A DNA stretch of 64,000 bases, taken from assembly GCF_001641125.1 (NCBI RefSeq), contig NZ_LWLP01000001.1:1698282-1762281 (forward strand). The letters run 5' to 3'. The notes under the pieces are model-generated. The model made no database searches. It was not told where the DNA came from and saw only the letters and a program-made list of their open reading frames with translations. Of this stretch, positions 8,186 to 16,901 are shown piece by piece. Position numbers and translations under genes: made by a program. Numbering within the stretch: the first letter of the stretch is position 1; each line of letters opens with the position of its first letter. This DNA comes from Arthrobacter sp. OY3WO11. GTDB taxonomy: Bacteria; Actinomycetota; Actinomycetes; Actinomycetales; Micrococcaceae.

Positions 8186-9088
8186 ATGGCAGTAATTGGT
8201 TGGATAGGTTTGGGGAACATGGGCGGGTCCATGTCGGCGAACCTCGCAAAGGCCGGGCATGACGTACGGGGGTTCGACCTCAACCCGGCAGCCCTGGCCG
8301 CCGCGGAGGCCGGTGGGGTAAAGCCGGCGGGGAGCATTGCCGAGGCCGTTGCGGGTGCAGATGCCGTGTTCACCATGCTTCCGAAAGGCGAGCACGCCAA
8401 GGCGGTCTACCTGGGCGGGGACGGGGTACTGGCGCACGCCGCTACAAACACCCTCCTCATCGATTCCTCCACCATCGACATCGCAGCCGCGAAGGAACTG
8501 CACGACGCCGCCGCTGCCGCCGGCTTCCGCTTCGTCGACGCCCCGGTTTCGGGCGGGATGAGCGGCGCCAAGGCTGGAACGCTGACGTTCATGGTGGGCG
8601 GCGAACCGGGCGCCGTGGCCGACGCCGGCCGCTTCATCGAGCCGATGGCCGCCAACGTCATCCCCACCGGCGGACCCACCACTGGGCAGGCGGCCAAGAT
8701 CTGCAACAACCTCATGCTCCTGATAAACCTGGCGTCCACGGCGGAGGGTGCCGTGCTGGCGGACAAGCTGGGCCTGGACAAGAAGGTGTTCTGGGACATC
8801 GCCTCGGTTTCCTCCGGAGACAGCTGGGCCCTGCGGACCTGGTATCCCGTACCGGGTGTCGTTCCCACCGCCGCGTCAAACAACGACTTTGAACCGACGT
8901 TCACGGCAGAGCTGGCGAACAAGGACATCGGACTGGCCATCAGCGCTGCCGAGGACACGGGAACGCCGCTCGAAATCGGCAGGCATGTGCAGCAGCTGTA
9001 CCAGCGCCTCATTGACTCAGGTAACCCGGGCAAGGACTGCTCCATGATCATCAAGCTTGCCGACGGCTCGCTCGATGCAGCGAAGTAG
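8186..9088 (+). CDS. mmsB: 3-hydroxyisobutyrate dehydrogenase
   Basis: A 300-residue beta-hydroxyacid dehydrogenase that oxidises 3-hydroxyisobutyrate to methylmalonate semialdehyde in valine breakdown. The N-terminus has the Rossmann motif GWIGLGNMGGSMSANL; the substrate motif is DAPVSGGMSGAKAGTL; the catalytic Lys is in GQAAKICNN. AAAGGAG lies 8 bases before ATG 8186, which decides against the upstream in-frame start. mmsA follows after 61 bases, and the pair forms the usual mmsBA unit. Confidence 0.92.
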   Translation: MAVIGWIGLGNMGGSMSANLAKAGHDVRGFDLNPAALAAAEAGGVKPAGSIAEAVAGADAVFTMLPKGEHAKAVYLGGDGVLAHAATNTLLIDSSTIDIAAAKELHDAAAAAGFRFVDAPVSGGMSGAKAGTLTFMVGGEPGAVADAGRFIEPMAANVIPTGGPTTGQAAKICNNLMLLINLASTAEGAVLADKLGLDKKVFWDIASVSSGDSWALRTWYPVPGVVPTAASNNDFEPTFTAELANKDIGLAISAAEDTGTPLEIGRHVQQLYQRLIDSGNPGKDCSMIIKLADGSLDAAK

Positions 9089-9149
9089 CTGCCTCCGCGA
9101 GCACACCTTCCACGCCACAGCCATCTGAACGCCCCAGAAAGAGATCTTC

Positions 9150-10634
9150 GTGCAAACCATTCCGCATTACATCAACGGCAGCCGCGTCACCGATGCCGAG
9201 CGCTTCGGCCCCGTCTTCAATCCCGCCACCGGCGAGCAGGAAAAGCAGGTGGCGCTGGCCTCCGCGGCCAGGGTGGAGGAAGCCATTGCCGCAGCCAAAG
9301 CCGCGCTGCCGGCCTGGCGGGCAACGAGCCTGGCCAAGCGGACCAACATCTTTTTCCGTGTCCGCGAAATCCTGAACGAGCGCAAGTCCGAGCTCGCCGC
9401 CATCCTGACCAGCGAGCACGGCAAAGTGCTCTCCGATGCCGAAGGGGAGATCTCCCGCGGGCTGGAGAACATCGAGTTCGCCACCGGGCTGTCCCACATG
9501 CTTAAGGGAGAACGCTCCGAGCAGGTGTCCAGCGGTGTGGATGTCCACTCCGTCCGGCAGCCCGTGGGCGTTGTGGCCTGCATTACGCCATTCAACTTCC
9601 CGGCCATGGTGCCGCTCTGGATGATCGGAAGCGCCCTGGCATGCGGCAACACGGTGCTACTGAAACCCAGCGAAAAGGATCCCTCCTCTGCCGTATTCAT
9701 CGCAGAGGTCTTCGCGGAGGCCGGACTCCCCGCCGGTGTGCTGAACGTGGTGCAGGGCGACAAGGAAGCCGTAGACACCCTTCTCGAACACCAGGATGTC
9801 AAAGCAGTCAGCTTCGTTGGCTCAACGCCCATCGCACAATCGATCTACAAGCGGGCAGCCGACCACGGCAAACGGGTCCAGGCCCTTGGCGGCGCCAAGA
9901 ACCACATGGTGGTCCTGCCTGATGCCGACCTGGACATGGCAGCCGACGCCGCCATCTCCGCCGCCTACGGCTCCGCTGGTGAGCGCTGCATGGCGGTGAG
10001 CGTGCTCGTCGCCGTCGGCAACATCGCCGATGACCTCGTAGCTGCCATCAAGAGCCGGATGGGCACCCTGAAGATCGGCCCCGGCACGGACCCGGCGTCC
10101 CAGATGGGTCCGCTGATCACCGCGGAACACCGCGCGAAGGTTGCCTCCTACGTAGCCGGCGCCGAAAGCGAGGGTGGCACGGTTGTGGTGGACGGCCGGT
10201 CACAGCAGTTCGATTCCAACGGGTTCTTCATCGGCGTCAGCCTGGTGGACCACGTCAAGCCCGGCATGAAGGTCTACGACGACGAGATCTTTGGCCCCGT
10301 CCTGTCCGTGGTCCGGGTGGACAGCTACAGTGACGCCGTCCGCCTGGTCAACGACAACGAGTTCGGCAACGGGGTTGCCATTTTCACCCGCGACGGCGGC
10401 GCCGCGCGGCAGTTCGAGTTCGACGTGGAGGCCGGGATGGTGGGCGTCAATGTGCCCATTCCGGTGCCGGTAGGCACCTTCTCCTTCGGCGGCTGGAAGA
10501 ACTCCCTGTTCGGTGACACCCACATGTACGGACCGGACAGCATCCGGTTCTACACCCGCGGCAAGGTAGTGACCACCCGGTGGCCGGACCCGGCAACATC
10601 GGTCATTGACCTTGGCTTCCCGCAGGTCGACTGA
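9150..10634 (+). CDS. mmsA: CoA-acylating methylmalonate-semialdehyde dehydrogenase
   Basis: A 494-residue aldehyde dehydrogenase with a GTG start at 9150. The catalytic Cys280 is in GSAGERCMAV. The position of the usual ELGGK glutamate reads LGGAKNH, which is characteristic of the CoA-dependent MMSDH class that lacks this general base. The tail GVNVPIPVPVGTFSFGGWKNS and FYTRGKVVTTRWP is also diagnostic. It converts methylmalonate semialdehyde to propionyl-CoA and CO2 with NAD. It is co-oriented with mmsB and probably co-transcribed. Confidence 0.95.
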   Translation: MQTIPHYINGSRVTDAERFGPVFNPATGEQEKQVALASAARVEEAIAAAKAALPAWRATSLAKRTNIFFRVREILNERKSELAAILTSEHGKVLSDAEGEISRGLENIEFATGLSHMLKGERSEQVSSGVDVHSVRQPVGVVACITPFNFPAMVPLWMIGSALACGNTVLLKPSEKDPSSAVFIAEVFAEAGLPAGVLNVVQGDKEAVDTLLEHQDVKAVSFVGSTPIAQSIYKRAADHGKRVQALGGAKNHMVVLPDADLDMAADAAISAAYGSAGERCMAVSVLVAVGNIADDLVAAIKSRMGTLKIGPGTDPASQMGPLITAEHRAKVASYVAGAESEGGTVVVDGRSQQFDSNGFFIGVSLVDHVKPGMKVYDDEIFGPVLSVVRVDSYSDAVRLVNDNEFGNGVAIFTRDGGAARQFEFDVEAGMVGVNVPIPVPVGTFSFGGWKNSLFGDTHMYGPDSIRFYTRGKVVTTRWPDPATSVIDLGFPQVD

Positions 10635-10673
10635 GCCAGCGGGTGGACTGAACGGCCGGACGCCCGTTGTGCC

Positions 10674-11222
10674 CTAGCCGTTCATGATCTCGCTGCGGCG
10701 GCTCATGTACTCCTCGACGGACAGCTCACCGTTGCTGTACTGCTGGTCCAGTTCCGCGAGCTTGCGCGCCCGGAACCCCTGGGGGGCCGACGGCGGCGGG
10801 GGAGTGGCGGGGGCAGCGGGCTGCTGCGGGGCTTCTTCGCGCCGGTTCTGCCCGTACGGCTGCTGTCCGTAAGGCTGCTGCCCGTACGGCGGGAGCTGCT
10901 GGTCCGTGGGCGGCACCGGCGGGACAGGCTGGATTGGGGGCAGTGGCTGGCTGGGCGGGAGCGGCGCCGGCTGCCCGATCTGGCGGAAGCCGCCCGCGAG
11001 GTAGTCCTGCTGGGTAAAGCCGTCCCGGGGCTGCTTGCTTTGCGGACCGTTGGAGCCAAAGTGCCCCGGCCCGGGGAACTGCCCGGAACCCGGGAACTGG
11101 TCCGGGTACCGTCCCGAGAAGGTTTGCTCCTGGTTCCGGCGGGCCACAGACTTCCGGTACATCCGCATGGCCATCGGAATCACGAATGACAGGATGATGA
11201 TCCAGAAAAACAGGTTGCTCAC
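10674..11222 (-). CDS. SHOCT-domain membrane-anchored protein with PYGQQ repeats
   Basis: A 182-residue protein starting at GTG 11222 behind GAGAGG. Residues 3-21 are a single membrane segment (LFFWIIILSFVIPMAM), followed by a basic stretch, a long proline/glutamine-rich linker with three PYGQQ repeats, and a C-terminal SHOCT motif (KLAELDQQYSNGELSVEEYMSRRSEI). The SHOCT domain is thought to mediate oligomerisation; no enzyme activity is visible. The neighbour is an SGNH hydrolase on the same strand 58 bases upstream. Confidence 0.8.
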   Translation of the reverse strand: MSNLFFWIIILSFVIPMAMRMYRKSVARRNQEQTFSGRYPDQFPGSGQFPGPGHFGSNGPQSKQPRDGFTQQDYLAGGFRQIGQPAPLPPSQPLPPIQPVPPVPPTDQQLPPYGQQPYGQQPYGQNRREEAPQQPAAPATPPPPSAPQGFRARKLAELDQQYSNGELSVEEYMSRRSEIMNG

Positions 11223-11280
11223 GGTGCTAAGCCTCTCGTGTGTGTCCCTCCAGCTTAACCCCGGGGCGTAAACCCCGCGG

Positions 11281-12150
11281 TTAGTTCCAGCTGCCGGCGG
11301 CCTGCCCCAGCGGACCCTCGCCGGATCCCAGCGGAACGCCCGGACCAAAGACGGGACCCGGCGTCGGCCGCTTCGCCGTGATGCCGTCCCCTGACGACTG
11401 GTTGCGCAGCCGGCGCAGCACCCATGGCACAAAGTACTGGCGGGCCCATACCAGGTCGCCGGAACGGGCCTCCCGCCAGCTCCGGGGCGGGAACGGCTTG
11501 GGCTGGAGGGGCTCCAGGGTGTGCTCCACGTTCAGCGAATCCAGCACCATGGCGGCAATGGTGTGGTGGCCCAGGGGCGAGAAGTGAAGCCGGTCCTCGT
11601 CCCACATCTGGGGGTCGCTGAGCTGGCGGAGGGACCACATGTCCGCAATGACGGCGTCGTGCCGGGTAGCGACGGTCCGCAGGTTCTCGTTGTAGATGGC
11701 AACCTTGCTGCGGATCCTGCCGAGCACGGATGTACCGGTGTCCGGGCCGTTGAACAGCACCACCGTGGCGCCGCCCATGGTGAGGATCTGAACCACGGAA
11801 TCGAGCTTCGCGGCGAGGACGTCGGGATCCCCTCCCCTCCGCAACAGATCGTTGCCGCCCGCGGAAAGGGTGACCAGGTCGGGCTTCAGCGCGAGGCACG
11901 GGGCGAGCTGCTGGTCCACGATCTGCTGCAGCAGCCGGCCGCGGACGGCAAGGTTGGCATAGGCGAAGTCCGGCTGAATCCGGCCCAGTTCCTCGGCAAC
12001 GCGGTCCGCCCAGCCGCGGTACCCGCCCGGGCTTGAAGGCTCGGGATCCCCGATGCCCTCCGTGAAGGAGTCACCCATGGCCACATACCGGGTCCACGGG
12101 TGGGAGCCGGCGGTCATGGATGGGGTCTCGATGGCGCTTGTGTCACTCAC
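11281..12150 (-). CDS. SGNH/GDSL hydrolase
   Basis: A 289-residue esterase-type hydrolase. The blocks are visible: block I YVAMGDSFTEGIG with the nucleophile Ser, block II Gly in NLAVRGRLL, block III TLSAGGNDLL with the oxyanion Asn, and block V DEDRLHFSPLGH with the Asp-x2-His pair. There is no clear signal peptide, so it is probably cytoplasmic. The start is GTG 12150 with AGGA 7 bases upstream; the longer frame to 12528 overlaps the divergent esterase gene. The substrate is not known. Confidence 0.88.
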   Translation of the reverse strand: MSDTSAIETPSMTAGSHPWTRYVAMGDSFTEGIGDPEPSSPGGYRGWADRVAEELGRIQPDFAYANLAVRGRLLQQIVDQQLAPCLALKPDLVTLSAGGNDLLRRGGDPDVLAAKLDSVVQILTMGGATVVLFNGPDTGTSVLGRIRSKVAIYNENLRTVATRHDAVIADMWSLRQLSDPQMWDEDRLHFSPLGHHTIAAMVLDSLNVEHTLEPLQPKPFPPRSWREARSGDLVWARQYFVPWVLRRLRNQSSGDGITAKRPTPGPVFGPGVPLGSGEGPLGQAAGSWN

Positions 12151-12194
12151 GGTCCTATCCTGCCTTTCGCTTCCCTGGCTACGCCAACGTAGGT

Positions 12195-12212
12195 AGTTAC
12201 CTGTGGGTAACT
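12195..12212. promoter_or_regulatory. Palindromic operator between divergent hydrolase genes
   Basis: AGTTACC-TGTG-GGTAACT is a perfect 7-bp-arm palindrome between the SGNH hydrolase (minus) and the esterase (plus), just upstream of a -10-like TATGAA (12215-12220). Its outer half-sites GTTA/TAAC resemble the TetR-type operators seen at 30234 and 49492-49533, though the cores differ. Confidence 0.5.
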
Positions 12213-12228
12213 GGTATGAATGGAAACC

Positions 12229-12879
12229 ATGACTGACGCCGAAGTATTTCCTGCCCCTGTTGTCCTGTGGTCCCATCCTGAGGACCAGCGTGATGGCAAG
12301 CCCCTGCTGGTGCTCCTGCACGGCTACGGCGCGAACGAACAGGACCTGCTGAGCCTGGCCGACCTGCTGCCCGGCGGCTTTGCCGTCGCGTCCGTCCGCG
12401 CCCCCATCGCCATGGGCCCGGGCTTCACCTGGTTCCCGCTCACGGCGTCCATCGACTACTCGCTGGACCGTGTCAAGGAAGCATCGGCCTACGTGCTCGA
12501 GTGGATCGACGCCATCAGGGTGGGGCACCCATCCGTGTCACTGCTCGGCTTCTCCATGGGCATGGCCATGGCCACCACGCTCCTGCGCCAGCGGCCCACC
12601 GACTTCGCTGCCGTCGTCGGACTCTCAGGCTTCGTTGTGGACGCCGGCGACGATCCCAGCTTCAAGGACTCCGAGCTGGACGGTACCGTGCCCATGTTCT
12701 GGGGCCGCGACCAGCAGGACCCCGTGATCACCCCGGACAAGATCGACTTCACCATGGCCTGGGTGCGCCGGAACGTCAAGCTCACCAAGGTCCTCTACAC
12801 GGGCATGTGGCACGGGATCAACCAGCAGGAGATCGGGCACGTGGGCGAGTTCCTCACGCATGAGGTCCTGAGGAAATAG
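12229..12879 (+). CDS. Alpha/beta hydrolase, phospholipase/carboxylesterase type
   Basis: A 216-residue esterase of the short carboxylesterase (PF02230-like) group. LLVLLHGYGANEQDLL carries the oxyanion loop, LLGFSMGMAMA the nucleophile Ser, and the Asp and His are likely in QQDPVIT and GMWHGIN. The start is placed at ATG 12229 because a -10-like TATGAA ends 8 bases earlier, suggesting a leaderless transcript; an in-frame ATG at 12220 overlaps that hexamer. No signal peptide is present. The substrate is not evident. Confidence 0.85.
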   Translation: MTDAEVFPAPVVLWSHPEDQRDGKPLLVLLHGYGANEQDLLSLADLLPGGFAVASVRAPIAMGPGFTWFPLTASIDYSLDRVKEASAYVLEWIDAIRVGHPSVSLLGFSMGMAMATTLLRQRPTDFAAVVGLSGFVVDAGDDPSFKDSELDGTVPMFWGRDQQDPVITPDKIDFTMAWVRRNVKLTKVLYTGMWHGINQQEIGHVGEFLTHEVLRK

Positions 12880-12911
12880 AACGTACGACGGCGGGCGGCG
12901 GCTTGGGCGGC

Positions 12912-12936
12912 CAGGCCGGCGCGTGAGGCCGGCCTG
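12912..12936. terminator. Hairpin between convergent esterase and S4 genes
   Basis: CAGGCCGGC-GCGTGAG-GCCGGCCTG, a perfect 9-bp stem, sits between the two convergent stop codons and could end transcription from both sides. Confidence 0.6.
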
Positions 12937-12954
12937 CCTTCCCTGCGGCGGCGG

Positions 12955-13182
12955 TCAGGCCACCGGCGCGACGACCTTCACGGTCTGGCCGTTCACCGTC
13001 ACGGTGTCGCCATTGTGCAGCTGGCGGCCGCGGCGGTCGTCGATCTCCCCGTTGACCTTGACAAGCCCGTTCTTGATGAGCTCTGCCGCTTCCACCCCGT
13101 CCTCCACCAGGTTGGCGAGCTTCAGGAGCTGGCCCAGGCGGATCATGCTGTCGCGGATGGTGATCTCTTCAACATTGCTCAT
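12955..13182 (-). CDS. RNA-binding S4 domain protein (YaaA-like)
   Basis: A 75-residue protein that is almost only an S4 fold: DSMIRLGQLLKLANLVEDGVEAAELIKNGLVKVNGEIDDRRGRQL, then a short beta tail. This is the small stand-alone S4 family related to YaaA/YbcJ, thought to bind structured RNA. It diverges from the DUF606 transporter gene with only 33 bases between the starts, so the promoters must overlap. The precise RNA partner is unknown. Confidence 0.88.
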   Translation of the reverse strand: MSNVEEITIRDSMIRLGQLLKLANLVEDGVEAAELIKNGLVKVNGEIDDRRGRQLHNGDTVTVNGQTVKVVAPVA

Positions 13183-13215
13183 AGATGCAATGATGCCTGA
13201 CGTAAGGTGGATTCA

Positions 13216-14214
13216 ATGACCCACAGCCCCCGCCTGCCGCTGTTCGCAGGCCTTCCACTCGCGGTGGGCGCGGGCCTCGCCATTCCCGTCCAGGGCCGCA
13301 TTAACGGCGCCCTCGGAACCCGCCTCAATGACGGCATCGCCGCCGCGGTGGTGAGTTTCAGCACAGGGCTGGTGGTGATGATCCTTATCTCGCTGGTCCT
13401 GCCGCGCGGCCGGGCCGGGCTGGCGCGGATCCTGCCGGCGGTCCGCAGCAGGGCTTTTCCGCGGGTGTATGTCCTTGCCGGCGGCATCGGTGCGCTGTTC
13501 GTCTTCGCGCAGTCCTTCACTGTGGGCATCCTCGGCGTCGCCCTCTTCACCGTCGCAACTGTCACCGGCCAGACCGTCAGCGGCCTGCTGGTGGACAAGC
13601 TCGGTATTGGACCGGCCGGCCGGAAGCAAGTCACGGCCATCCGCGTCATCGGGTGCCTCCTGACCATCGCCGCCGTCGCCTGGGCTGTGTCGCCCCGGTT
13701 CACGGCATCGTCAGCCGTGGCCTCAGACGGCGGCGCAGGGCCAGGCGGCCCCGCGGCGCTCCTCGTTCCACTCCTCCTGCCGGTGGCGGCAGGGTTCCTG
13801 ATGAGCTTCCAGCAGGCCATGAACGGAACAGCTACCGTCCACTACGGCACACCCATCGCGGCCACCCTGGTCAACTTCGTGGCCGGCTCCACCGTGCTGT
13901 GGATCGCGTACGCCATCAAAGTCTCGGTGGCCGGATGGGGCAACCCGCTGCCGGGGGAGTGGTGGTACTACGTGGGCGGTCCCATGGGCTGCGTCTTCAT
14001 CGGCCTGGGCGCGCTGCTGGTCCGGAGCCTGGGCGTGCTGGTCACCGGGCTGGGTATGATCGCCGGGCAGCTGCTCGGCTCGCTTGCCCTCGACGTGGTA
14101 CTGCCGGCACCGGGAACAATCGTGGCGCCGGCCACTGTACTGGGCACCATCCTTACCCTGGCCGCCATCATCCTGGCCACCCTGCCCTGGCCGCGGGGCG
14201 CCCTGCGCAGATAA
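13216..14214 (+). CDS. DMT-superfamily transporter with two DUF606 (YdcZ) repeats
   Basis: A 332-residue, about 10-helix membrane protein. Two DUF606 units are fused: the first has PVQGRINGALGTRLNDGIAAAVVSFSTG, and the second, near residue 195, has SFQQAMNGTATVHYGTPIAATLVNFVAGS. Single-unit homologues of about 150 residues usually occur in pairs, so this is the fused form. ATG 13216 is chosen over the in-frame GTG 13207 because AAGGTGG then sits five bases upstream. The substrate is unknown. Confidence 0.82.
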   Translation: MTHSPRLPLFAGLPLAVGAGLAIPVQGRINGALGTRLNDGIAAAVVSFSTGLVVMILISLVLPRGRAGLARILPAVRSRAFPRVYVLAGGIGALFVFAQSFTVGILGVALFTVATVTGQTVSGLLVDKLGIGPAGRKQVTAIRVIGCLLTIAAVAWAVSPRFTASSAVASDGGAGPGGPAALLVPLLLPVAAGFLMSFQQAMNGTATVHYGTPIAATLVNFVAGSTVLWIAYAIKVSVAGWGNPLPGEWWYYVGGPMGCVFIGLGALLVRSLGVLVTGLGMIAGQLLGSLALDVVLPAPGTIVAPATVLGTILTLAAIILATLPWPRGALRR

Positions 14215-14373
14215 CATCCGGGCAGGTAGCGGCCGGTAGGCTGGTACACGCATCTTTTTCGCATTTCCTTCATCCGCCCCGCTGTGCAGCCAGAGGTATC
14301 CCGCCGCTGGCTTCGCCGGGGCCAGAAACCGCGGACCGCACCCAGCGGCCCTGTAGAAATTGGAGTTACCCCC

Positions 14374-15759
14374 ATGGCAGCAAAATCCGTACTCGACCAG
14401 GTCATCTCCCTCTCCAAGCGCAGGGGATTCGTGTTCCAGGCCGGTGAGATCTACGGAGGTTCGCGTTCTGCCTGGGACTACGGGCCCCTCGGCGCGGAAC
14501 TGAAGGAAAACATCAAGCGCCAATGGTGGCAGTCCATGGTTCGCGGCCGCGAGGACGTGGTGGGCCTGGATTCCTCCGTCATCCTGCCCCGCCAGGTCTG
14601 GGAAGCCTCCGGCCACGTGGAGGTCTTCTCCGATCCGCTGGTGGAGTGCCTCTCCTGCCACAAGCGCTACCGCGCGGACCACCTCGAGGAAGAGTACGAG
14701 GAAAAGAAGGGCCGCCCCGCCGAGAACGGCCTCAAGGACATCGCCTGCGCCAACTGCGGCACCCGGGGCGAATGGGCCGAGCCGCAGGAATTCTCCGGCC
14801 TGCTCAAGACCTACCTGGGTCCCGTTGCCAGCGAAGAGGGCCTGCACTACCTGCGCCCCGAAACGGCACAGGGCATCTTTGTGAACTTCAACAACGTGCT
14901 CACCACCTCCCGGAAGAAGCCGCCGTTCGGCATCGGCCAGATCGGCAAGTCCTTCCGCAACGAGATCACCCCGGGCAACTTCATCTTCCGCACCCGCGAG
15001 TTCGAGCAGATGGAAATGGAGTTCTTCGTCGAGCCCGGCACGGATGAGGAATGGCACCAGTACTGGATGAAGGAGCGCATGGCCTGGTACACCGGCCTGG
15101 GCATCCGCGAGGAAAACCTGCGCTTCTTCGAGCACCCGCAGGAAAAGCTGAGCCACTACTCCAAGGGCACCACGGACATCGAGTACCGCTTCGGCTTCCA
15201 GGGTTCCGAGTGGGGCGAGCTGGAGGGCATCGCCAACCGTACCGACTTTGACCTCTCCACCCACGCCAAGGCCTCCGGCACGGACCTGAGCTACTTCAAC
15301 CAGGCCACCAACGAGCGCTACACCCCGTACGTGATCGAGCCTGCCGCGGGCCTGACCCGCTCCTTCATGGCGTTCCTGGTGGACGCCTACACCGAGGACG
15401 AGGCCCCCAACGCCAAGGGCGGCGTGGACGTCCGCACTGTCCTGAAGCTGGATCCGCGGCTGGCGCCGGTCAAGGCCGCCGTCCTGCCGCTGAGCCGCAA
15501 CGAGGACCTGTCCCCGAAGGCGAAGGATCTCGGCGCCCAGCTGCGCAAGAACTGGAACATCGACTTCGATGACGCCGGCGCCATCGGACGCCGCTACCGC
15601 CGCCAGGACGAGATCGGCACCCCGTTCTGCATCACCGTGGACTTCGACACCCTCGAGGACCAGGCCGTGACCATCCGCGAGCGGGACACCATGAGCCAGG
15701 AACGCGTCTCCCTGGACAAGGTGGAAGGCTACCTGGCCGCACGCCTGATCGGCGCCTGA
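14374..15759 (+). CDS. glyS: Glycyl-tRNA synthetase, dimeric class II type
   Basis: A 461-residue enzyme that charges tRNA-Gly. The N-terminal part ([39 protein letters not shown]) and motif 2 ([33 protein letters not shown]) are those of the alpha2 type found in actinobacteria, not the bacterial alpha2beta2 type. Cysteines in [13 protein letters not shown] and [12 protein letters not shown] form a likely zinc site. The start is ATG 14374 with GGAG 8 bases upstream. The 160-base leader shows no T-box features. Confidence 0.96.
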   Translation: MAAKSVLDQVISLSKRRGFVFQAGEIYGGSRSAWDYGPLGAELKENIKRQWWQSMVRGREDVVGLDSSVILPRQVWEASGHVEVFSDPLVECLSCHKRYRADHLEEEYEEKKGRPAENGLKDIACANCGTRGEWAEPQEFSGLLKTYLGPVASEEGLHYLRPETAQGIFVNFNNVLTTSRKKPPFGIGQIGKSFRNEITPGNFIFRTREFEQMEMEFFVEPGTDEEWHQYWMKERMAWYTGLGIREENLRFFEHPQEKLSHYSKGTTDIEYRFGFQGSEWGELEGIANRTDFDLSTHAKASGTDLSYFNQATNERYTPYVIEPAAGLTRSFMAFLVDAYTEDEAPNAKGGVDVRTVLKLDPRLAPVKAAVLPLSRNEDLSPKAKDLGAQLRKNWNIDFDDAGAIGRRYRRQDEIGTPFCITVDFDTLEDQAVTIRERDTMSQERVSLDKVEGYLAARLIGA

Positions 15760-15761
15760 GC

Positions 15762-16796
15762 ATGGCCATCGAATACCGCGAATGGCGGGAAGGTGACGAT
15801 CTGGCGCTGCTGGAAATCTGGGGCGACCCGGAGACCCACCAGGCCCGCCAGTTCCGTGCCGCGCTGGCGGTTTCCTCCGCCGGGACCAACGGCATGCCGT
15901 GGCGGCGCTGCATTGTGGCCGAGGACGTGATCGACGGCGTCGGGATTCCGGTTGCCGCCGGCGTCGTTTACGAGGCTTCCCTGCATCCCGAGCGGCTCTG
16001 GACGTACATCGAGGTGGCGCGGGACCACCGGCGCGCCGGCATCGGTGCCACGCTCCTGGCGATGCTGCGCCGTGAAGCTGAACACTCGCCGTCGGGCGTT
16101 ACCAAGCTCCGCGCCAAAGTGGAGCCGGGCACCCCGGGTGCCGCCTTCGCGGAGGCCTTCGAGCTGGCACCCATCCAGCGTTCCCGGCTGGTGGTCATTG
16201 AACCGGGGGCCCTGCGGCTGCCGGTGTTCCCGGCCAAGGACGACGGCGGCGGGCCGGCAAACGACGAGAACGCGGGCTCAGACGTCGTGATGGACCTGGC
16301 CACGGGCTCCGTGGAACTCACCGACGTTGTGGGCAGGTATTACACCTCCATCCACGGCTGGGACTCGCCGGGCGTACTGTCGGTGGGCCAGGTGCAGAAG
16401 CTCTTCCTGGACGACCTCACCGGCGCCCACGGCGCAATCGTGCTGAGGGCCCAGCCTGAATCGGCTTTCGGGGCAGGCGTTGTACCCAGTAAGAAAGGCC
16501 GGATCCGGGCCTTCGCCGTGAGCTACGCGGCGCCGGCCAATCCGGACGCGGCACCAGGCCAGGAAGATACCGGGGCGGAAACGCCCACGGACGTCTTCGT
16601 CGGCCACGAGCCCGCCCTCGCGGCGGACGACGCCGCGGAAGCCGTGCGCGACATGCTCTCGCTGATCGCGTACCAGCACCCGGTCATGCTGGAACTGGAC
16701 GATTCCATGACTGCCCTCCGCGCCGCCGTCGAACCCCTGCTCGAGAACGGCAAGGCGCGGCTGGCAGGCGGGGAAACCCTCGTCGTCTCGGACTAG
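15762..16796 (+). CDS. GNAT family N-acetyltransferase-like protein
   Basis: A 344-residue protein starting two bases after the glyS stop and so probably co-transcribed with it. Residues 1-140 carry a GNAT fold: MAIEYREWREGDDLALLEIW at the start and the acetyl-CoA loop DHRRAGIGATLLAML near residue 92. The C-terminal 200 residues contain a second, weaker acetyltransferase-like half (YYTSIHGWDSPG, AAVEPLLENGKARL). No acceptor substrate can be deduced. Confidence 0.75.
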   Translation: MAIEYREWREGDDLALLEIWGDPETHQARQFRAALAVSSAGTNGMPWRRCIVAEDVIDGVGIPVAAGVVYEASLHPERLWTYIEVARDHRRAGIGATLLAMLRREAEHSPSGVTKLRAKVEPGTPGAAFAEAFELAPIQRSRLVVIEPGALRLPVFPAKDDGGGPANDENAGSDVVMDLATGSVELTDVVGRYYTSIHGWDSPGVLSVGQVQKLFLDDLTGAHGAIVLRAQPESAFGAGVVPSKKGRIRAFAVSYAAPANPDAAPGQEDTGAETPTDVFVGHEPALAADDAAEAVRDMLSLIAYQHPVMLELDDSMTALRAAVEPLLENGKARLAGGETLVVSD

Positions 16797-16806
16797 CCCC
16801 CCCAAC

Positions 16807-16872
16807 CCCAACTAGGTAGCGCTAGGTGTCGTTTTGAAGCCTCATAACGACACTTAGCGCTACCCAGTTGGG
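16807..16872. terminator. Very long palindrome between convergent genes (terminator or dispersed repeat)
   Basis: 27-base arms (16807-16833 and 16846-16872) around a 12-base loop differ at only two positions, both compatible with G-T pairing. Key blocks are GGTAGCGCTA and GTGTCGTT on the left. It fills most of the gap between the GNAT gene and the convergent hydrolase gene and would terminate both. The length and near-perfection exceed ordinary terminators. Confidence 0.7.
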
Positions 16873-16901
16873 AAGCTCGGGCCGAATCCGGGGGACCGGG
16901 C

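Noticed and set aside
14215..14373. T-box riboswitch before glyS
   Set aside because: No T-box consensus or specifier-loop arrangement could be found; a plain leader with GGAG before the start is enough.
13723..15264. 513-residue antisense frame over the DUF606 gene and glyS
   Set aside because: Complement of two well-supported genes with the third-position GC bias belonging to the plus strand.
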